NCBI RefSeq assembly: GCF_040183065.1
Contig: NW_027185499.1
Span: 1,054,001-1,118,000, forward strand
From: Periplaneta americana
Taxonomy: Eukaryota; Arthropoda; Insecta; Blattodea; Blattidae
Direction of reading: 5' to 3'
DNA: 64,000 bases
Part shown: piece by piece, positions 59,544 through 64,000 of the stretch
Position numbering within the stretch: position 1 is the first letter of the stretch
How the letters are laid out: each line of letters opens with the position of its first letter
Translations under genes and position numbers: made by a program
The notes under the pieces: generated by a model
Told to the model about the DNA's origin: nothing
Seen by the model: the letters and a program-made list of their open reading frames with translations, nothing else
Databases searched by the model: none

Positions 59544-59545
59544 TA
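59453..59545. repeat. (ATT)n microsatellite
   Basis: An ATT array with a few ACT units after the LINE-F-type tail. Confidence 0.95.
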
Positions 59546-59944
59546 TTGTTGGTATTGGGCACTATAAATGTGTTTAAGCGTAATCGAACGGCTATTAATC
59601 AGATTCTTTTTTTTATTTCACAGTGCGCGAAAATTGGAAAGTAATATTGAACAATTAAACAAGAAAATTTAATTTTTAAATAACAGAATTCTTTAAATGA
59701 AGTAATACCTTTTGTTATTTATTATGTTATTCAACATCCATCTTGTCGCACTTGTTACATTAGTAATGAAGATATTTAATGAATCTTTGTAAATATGTGA
59801 TTGTATATAAATAACAGAGATTTTGTGATGTGTGTCAAATTTATTCCAAAGCAGACAATCTATATCAGTCACATCGTTTAATAAAAATAAACCAAATATA
59901 CATGTTCTCTTCCCTTAAAATTTTTACCATAACGTAGGCCAGTC

Positions 59945-60245
59945 TTGCGATGGTGACTAATAATTTCGAGCTAGAACTCTTTTATGCCAGCTGCGCGCGC
60001 GCGGAGCTCTTTTACCTGTAAACATTGCTAAAGGATGTACAGATCTTAAAATGCAGCGCATCATGACGGAACGGAAGCGCTTAAAGCTTTCAAGGAATAT
60101 TTATGCTTCGAACATGGTGATGAAGTCCAGTGTTTGTTGTGTAAAAAAAATATCATTTGCAAAAAAAAGCAACATAAAACGGCATTATGAGACGCAACAT
60201 GAAAAAAATAGCTTTATTCAGGAGAAGAGAGAAATAAATTGATGT
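59945..60245 (+). pseudogene. hAT BED-finger fragment (GTF2IRD2-like)
   Basis: 'cagtcttgcg atggtgac' starts where the A/B intron breaks off, probably the hAT terminus. Frames give KALKAFKEYLCFEHGDEVQC LLCKKN, then after a shift FAKKSNIKRHYETQHEKNS. The C..C..H..H spacing and 'NIKRHYETQH' are typical of hAT GTF2IRD2-type BED fingers. The rest of the transposase is absent. Confidence 0.75.
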
Positions 60246-61214
60246 CGTAATTGTCATCGAAGATAAATTAATTTACATTAAGATCAATAGTTTGTATCTA
60301 GATTCCTTTTATTTCTTTATTTTAAATGTATTGTTGATGTTTTATTTGTTGCTCGTTTCTGGATATTTACTTTTATTGGACTACGTGTATCTTTAATTTA
60401 GAAATAATATTTTATCTTTGATTGCACCTTAACTTATACTATTACTAAGCTCAAAAAGCTAATTCACTTTTATTCCAATAACTATTTTCAAGATTTTGAG
60501 CAAATATGAACTAAACTTTTTGAAAACTTTGATGCAAGAAACTTTTTTAGTAACGTCAATATAAAATATACTTAAAAATATAATTTCAAAACTATTAGAC
60601 CTAATTGTATCAAATTTTGTACCGATGATATTATTATAGATCTGTTGATATAGTTTAAATTTCACAAATTTTGAGCCGAAATTGTGGAAGTTTTCAAAGT
60701 CATACATATCCATACATATCCCCTTAAATGATTGACCCCAAAAATTACGATGTCTCTCAATATATTAATTTAATCAATTTGTTTTTTCGCGTTACGTGCA
60801 TCTCACAAATCACTCTAAGAAAACTCATTACATAATTACGACTGGAGAGTAAGGACTACATTTTCACAATCACACAATCGATATACTCTATTTCAATCAA
60901 TATTGCCATTAATATTTTTTCAATGAATACTCAAAAATACTTAGAGATCACACACGTCGAGCAGGTAGCCCCTATTAGTTTCTCCTAACCAATGAAGTGA
61001 ATTATTTGCATAATAAATAAGTGCTTTTAACAAGAAAATGGTTTACATACAATTAACTTTTCCTATTTCTCTTTTTGTTCCTAAAATACCTCTCCCTTTG
61101 CGATAACCCAAAATAGGTCGAAACATGTTCACAAGGTATGTTAAAATTTAACACAAGAAAGTCTCATCATACATACTCCGAAGTGATACAGTGTTAAAAG
61201 TTGTGTAATCAAAA

Positions 61215-61278
<64 letters not shown>

Positions 61279-61365
61279 ATTGGATAGGTATACTATATTG
61301 TAAATGAAGGTGGCAATTTCGAGCCGAAAACATTTATCTCTTAATATGTGCAAATATAATTTTTA
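60246..61365. other. Unassigned AT-rich DNA with (TA)n at 61219-61271
   Basis: No coding region recognised. 'aggtcgaaac atgttc' near 61110 is a phrase often seen near retroelement 3' ends. The TA dinucleotide array is clear. Confidence 0.5.
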
Positions 61366-61590
61366 AAGAACTCGGAGGTTCATTGCCGCCCTCACATAAG
61401 CTCGCTATCGGTCCCTAGCCTGAGCAAGGTTAACCCAGTCTCTACAATGATATCCCACCTCCCTCAAATTTATTTTAATATTATCCTCCCATCTATGTCT
61501 CGGTCTCCCCAAAGGTCTCTTCCACTCCGGCCTCTCTCCTAACACACTACATGCATTTATGGATTCGCCCATACGAGCTACATGCCCTGC
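61366..61590 (-). mobile_element. LINE-A 3'-terminal fragment
   Basis: Begins 'ctcggaggtt cattgccgcc' (complement of the LINE-A 3' end) and stops at 'catgccctgc ccg', joining unit intron DNA ('tgcttaactt catagcagaa') that matches 7588-7610. Confidence 0.85.
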
Positions 61591-61658
61591 CCGTGCTTAA
61601 CTTCATAGCAGAAAAAACCGCGGAAAACGATATTAGTCATGAAGCCTAAATATTTCAA

Positions 61659-61660
<2 letters not shown>

Positions 61661-61694
<34 letters not shown>

Positions 61695-61728
61695 GTGGTG
61701 ATGGTGATGATGACGACGACGACGACGA
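61661..61728. repeat. (GAT)n/(GAC)n microsatellite
   Basis: ATG/GAT triplets grading into GAC/GACG; the poly-His frame on minus is an artefact. Confidence 0.95.
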
Positions 61729-62121
61729 AAATATGGATTAAAGACCACCGATGAGATATCGTATAAAGTTGGAACATTGACTGAATTCAAGAATTTTCAA
61801 AGTATTGTAAAACACGATGTGAATATTGTGCGCGCACATTTAAAATTATTTACTGAAGGTCTATGGGTCGTTTGCAATATGAATGATGAGAAGTGTTCTC
61901 TTTCTTGTAGCATTTATTTTTATATCTAAAGACAGTAAGTCCTAGAGAAATTTTATTAATTACGAAGCTACTTGCCTATTTCATCAAACAAAATTCAATT
62001 ACCGATAATGAAGGAAGGTATGTAGTTCGAAACTGGTATTAATATCTCTGTCCTGAAATTAAATTTAATTTTGAAAATAAATAAACAAATAAACACGTAT
62101 CATAAGAAATGCACTGCACAC

Positions 62122-62576
62122 AATATACTACACTGTTGAATAATTTTAAAGGCAAAACTTTTCCGGAGCCGGGTATCGGTCCCGGGACCATTCGCTTAGC
62201 GCGCGAACGCTCTACCGACTGAGCTACCCCAGGAACTATACACGACACCGTCACAATTTTTCCTTTTACATCCACACAACTCAAATGAGCTGACCAGATG
62301 CCAGAACTCAACTATGAGTGCACACAAAATACTGTGTGACTTAATTTGTGGCACTCACAGTTGAGTTCTGGCGTCTTGTCAGCTCATTTGAGTTCTGTGG
62401 ATATAAAAGGAAAAATTGTGACGGTGTCGTGTATAGTTCCTGGGGTAGCTCAGTCGGTAGCGCGTTAGCGCCGGGTTCGATACCCGGCTCCGGAACAATT
62501 TTTCCTTGAAATTATTCAAACCTGCTTTACAGGGAGCTCCTACCTGAAAGCCAGATTTGTATATTACTACACTGTT
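62122..62576. mobile_element. Head-to-head inverted dimer of a second tRNA-like SINE, about 16-bp TSD
   Basis: AATATACTACACTGTT (62122) and ATATTACTACACTGTT (62561) flank it. The left arm holds a tRNA-like sequence on minus (62160-62235; 'ggggtagctc agtcggtaga', box B 'gggaccgata cccgg'). The right arm holds a shortened copy on plus (62440-62495). The centre is an inverted 'gagttctggc' spacer. Neither tRNA-like copy looks like a functional gene. Confidence 0.75.
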
Positions 62577-62603
62577 ACTTATGTACATCCATGAGTTACT
62601 TAC

Positions 62604-62648
62604 ATTTGGTTCTTTCCTGAAGTAGAGCCTACCATCTGCATTGGCTTC
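62604..62648 (-). CDS. Micro-exon A5 (45 bp, phase 0-0)
   Basis: Acceptor ATTTTCTTGTTACAG, donor GTAAGTAACTCA. Fifteen codons read EANADGRLYFRKEPN, unrelated to A1-A4 although length and flanking position are the same. Confidence 0.65.
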
Positions 62649-62836
62649 CTGTAACAAGAAAATAAACCAGAAAAATTATAACAAAATATGTATCGGTCAG
62701 ACAAAAGAAATTTCAGAACCAGGTAGAGTGAACATGTTGTAGATTTTCATAACAATTGAAAAAAGAAATTGCAACCCGTTTAATCTTAGAGGGCCGCGAA
62801 CTGACTAACTTTAATAACACACTTAAAATTTTGAAA

Positions 62837-63823
62837 GTAATAGCTAGGGCTAGGATTTTGATGACGTATAAATCATGAAAAAATGACCTAAAAACAATGC
62901 ATTTATGACCTAAAAATCTTTCAAAAATGCCCTTAAAATACCCTAAAAATTGTTCTTACATAATTGGCTTAGTAGGAAAAGAGGTTTTGTACTACTTAAT
63001 ATTTAAACTAGTAATTAAAATTAAATTCTAAGAGTAGTACCAACATTTAAGTTTATTTAATTTTACATAATTTTTTCTAAGTGGTACACTTTAATTAATT
63101 ATTTTACATTATGTAATTTCCATGTAGCTCACCACAAGGCCACTCTTACCCGGAATTAGCAGGAATAGAGGAGTCTATATTGGAGGGGTGGTTGGAGTGT
63201 ACGACGTTAAAATGGCAATATTTGTGTAGAAAAACGATTAAAATATTATACAAAATAATGGGTATTAGCCATCGACGTAGCTTGGTCGGTTAAGGCGCTT
63301 GCCTGCCGATCCGGAGTTGCACTCGGTCGCGGGTTCGACTCCCGCTTGGGCTGATTATCTGGTTTGGTTTTTTCCGAGGTTTTTTCCAACTGTAAAACAA
63401 AGGTCAGGTAATCTATGGCGAATCATCGGCCTCATCTCGCCAAATATAATATCGCTATCACCAATTCCATCGACACTAAATAACCTCGTAGTTGATCTAG
63501 CGTCGTTAAATAACCAAGTAAAAAAATAATGGATATCAATGGACAAAATATGTAGACAAATATTAAAGGAATAAACATTATTTTATATTAATAATGGGGA
63601 TTTATGGCCAAAATTAAATGAAAATTCCTCAAAAATATCCGAATAAAACAAAAGCTGCTCTTATGAGTTGAAACAGGCAAAAAATGCAAAAAAAAAATGC
63701 CCTAACAAATATGTCTTAAAACACTCAGTTTATCACATAACATATAAATACTAAAGCAGCTATGTTTCTGGCTTACTAGAAAAAAAGATGCAATGTCATC
63801 AAAATCCTAGCCCTAGTAATAGC
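62837..63823. mobile_element. Non-autonomous hAT, 8-bp TSD GTAATAGC
   Basis: Inverted ends TAGGGCTAGGATTTTGATGA at 62845 and 63815, exact 8-bp duplications GTAATAGC at 62837 and 63816. The interior has repeated 'gacctaaaaa' motifs and no ORF. A SINE is nested at 63266. Confidence 0.9.
63252..63536 (+). mobile_element. tRNA-derived SINE family 1, independent insertion with 14-bp TSD
   Basis: The SINE at 63266-63522 is flanked by AAAATAATGGGTAT and AAAATAATGGATAT. Box B 'gggttcgact cccg' is better kept than at 40470. The tail AGCGTCGTTAAATAACC is intact. Confidence 0.9.
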
Positions 63824-64000
63824 AGTAAAATTATAATCACCGCTGAAAAGTGTCATATTGCTAAATACTATAATAAGAAACTGTATTGCTTAATGAACTT
63901 ATTCTGAATCAGTTATACGATTGCATCACATATGCAGAATAGCAAGCAGTTCCTCCCGGCAAAGTCAGTTGCGTGTCAGAAGATATATTTCTGTAAACTT

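Larger units (their letters stand above)
1119..62648 (-). other. Inferred minus-strand micro-exon gene or gene cluster (span of detected exons)
   Basis: Ten candidate exons on the minus strand fall in two alternating classes, A (45 bp) and B (60-78 bp). All are divisible by three, have consensus GT-AG borders, and share frame 0 as the only frame open in every member of their class. Any exon could therefore be skipped or repeated without breaking the frame. The encoded peptides are hydrophilic and match no family I recognise. The order in transcription direction is A(62604), B(57570), A(55065), A(48652), B(44385), A(41880), B(33869), B(16969), B(12395), A(1119). The B member expected near 51450 is missing. 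No start, stop, promoter or poly-A site could be assigned. One giant gene and a row of paralogous genes are both possible. Confidence 0.6.
61870..62837 (-). repeat. A-type intronic segment, copy 5
   Basis: 'gtcctagaga aattttatta' and 'ttcgaaactg gtattaatat' match 745-1000 of copy 1. Interrupted by the SINE dimer, then carries exon A5. Confidence 0.7.

Noticed and set aside
62160-62500. Two genuine tRNA genes facing away from each other
   Set aside because: The right copy lacks the anticodon arm, the left has mismatches in the T arm, and the pair sits in an inverted insertion with target duplications. A SINE origin fits better.

Overview
The window looks like an insect nuclear genome, most likely a cockroach or termite (Blattodea). 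The evidence is AT-rich DNA, dense 5'-truncated LINEs, tRNA-derived SINEs whose tails resemble ones I associate with blattodean genomes (recalled, not searched), (ATT)n microsatellites and many hAT, Tc1/mariner, Harbinger and MULE-like remnants. No bacterial operon, rRNA gene, CRISPR array or intact conventional gene is present. Nearly all long open frames are transposon fragments or microsatellite artefacts. The main find is on the minus strand: ten very small exon candidates in two classes. Class A has five copies of exactly 45 bp (1119, 41880, 48652, 55065, 62604). Class B has five copies of 60, 60, 78, 75 and 75 bp (12395, 16969, 33869, 44385, 57570). Each is bounded by an AG acceptor and a GTAAGT or GTGAGT donor, has a length divisible by three, and is open in the same frame (phase 0). 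Each sits in a long intronic segment that is itself repeated. The introns match well between copies (about 96-97% beside A exons 41880 and 48652), whereas the exons differ at about 38% of bases or cannot be aligned at all. I infer one large minus-strand gene, or a tandem gene cluster, built of symmetric micro-exons with hypervariable coding content. No first or last exon was found. Layout: 1-735 LINE-A; 735-1600 A segment; 2187-3350 hAT with a BED finger; 4190-5500 transposase relic, shared intron and a palindromic insertion; 6026-6674 LINE with long target duplication; 6675-8760 B-side intron, (ATT)n and nested inverted repeats; 8780-11085 LINE-B and an R2-like LINE; 11086-13500 B segment with a Harbinger-like element; 13519-15935 LINE-A carrying a small TIR element; 15980-19110 B segment with a pogo-like element; 19186-22962 three LINE-A copies; 23352-24330 MULE-like element; 24654-32470 unit-free TE-rich stretch; 32471-35350 B segment; 35450-39360 broken LINE-A, hAT and mariner relics; 39362-59940 a 13.2-kb higher-order duplication of paired A and B segments; 59945-64000 hAT remnants, a last A segment and a SINE-bearing hAT. 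The TEs are passengers, and several insertion sites can be read precisely because another copy of the segment preserves the empty site.
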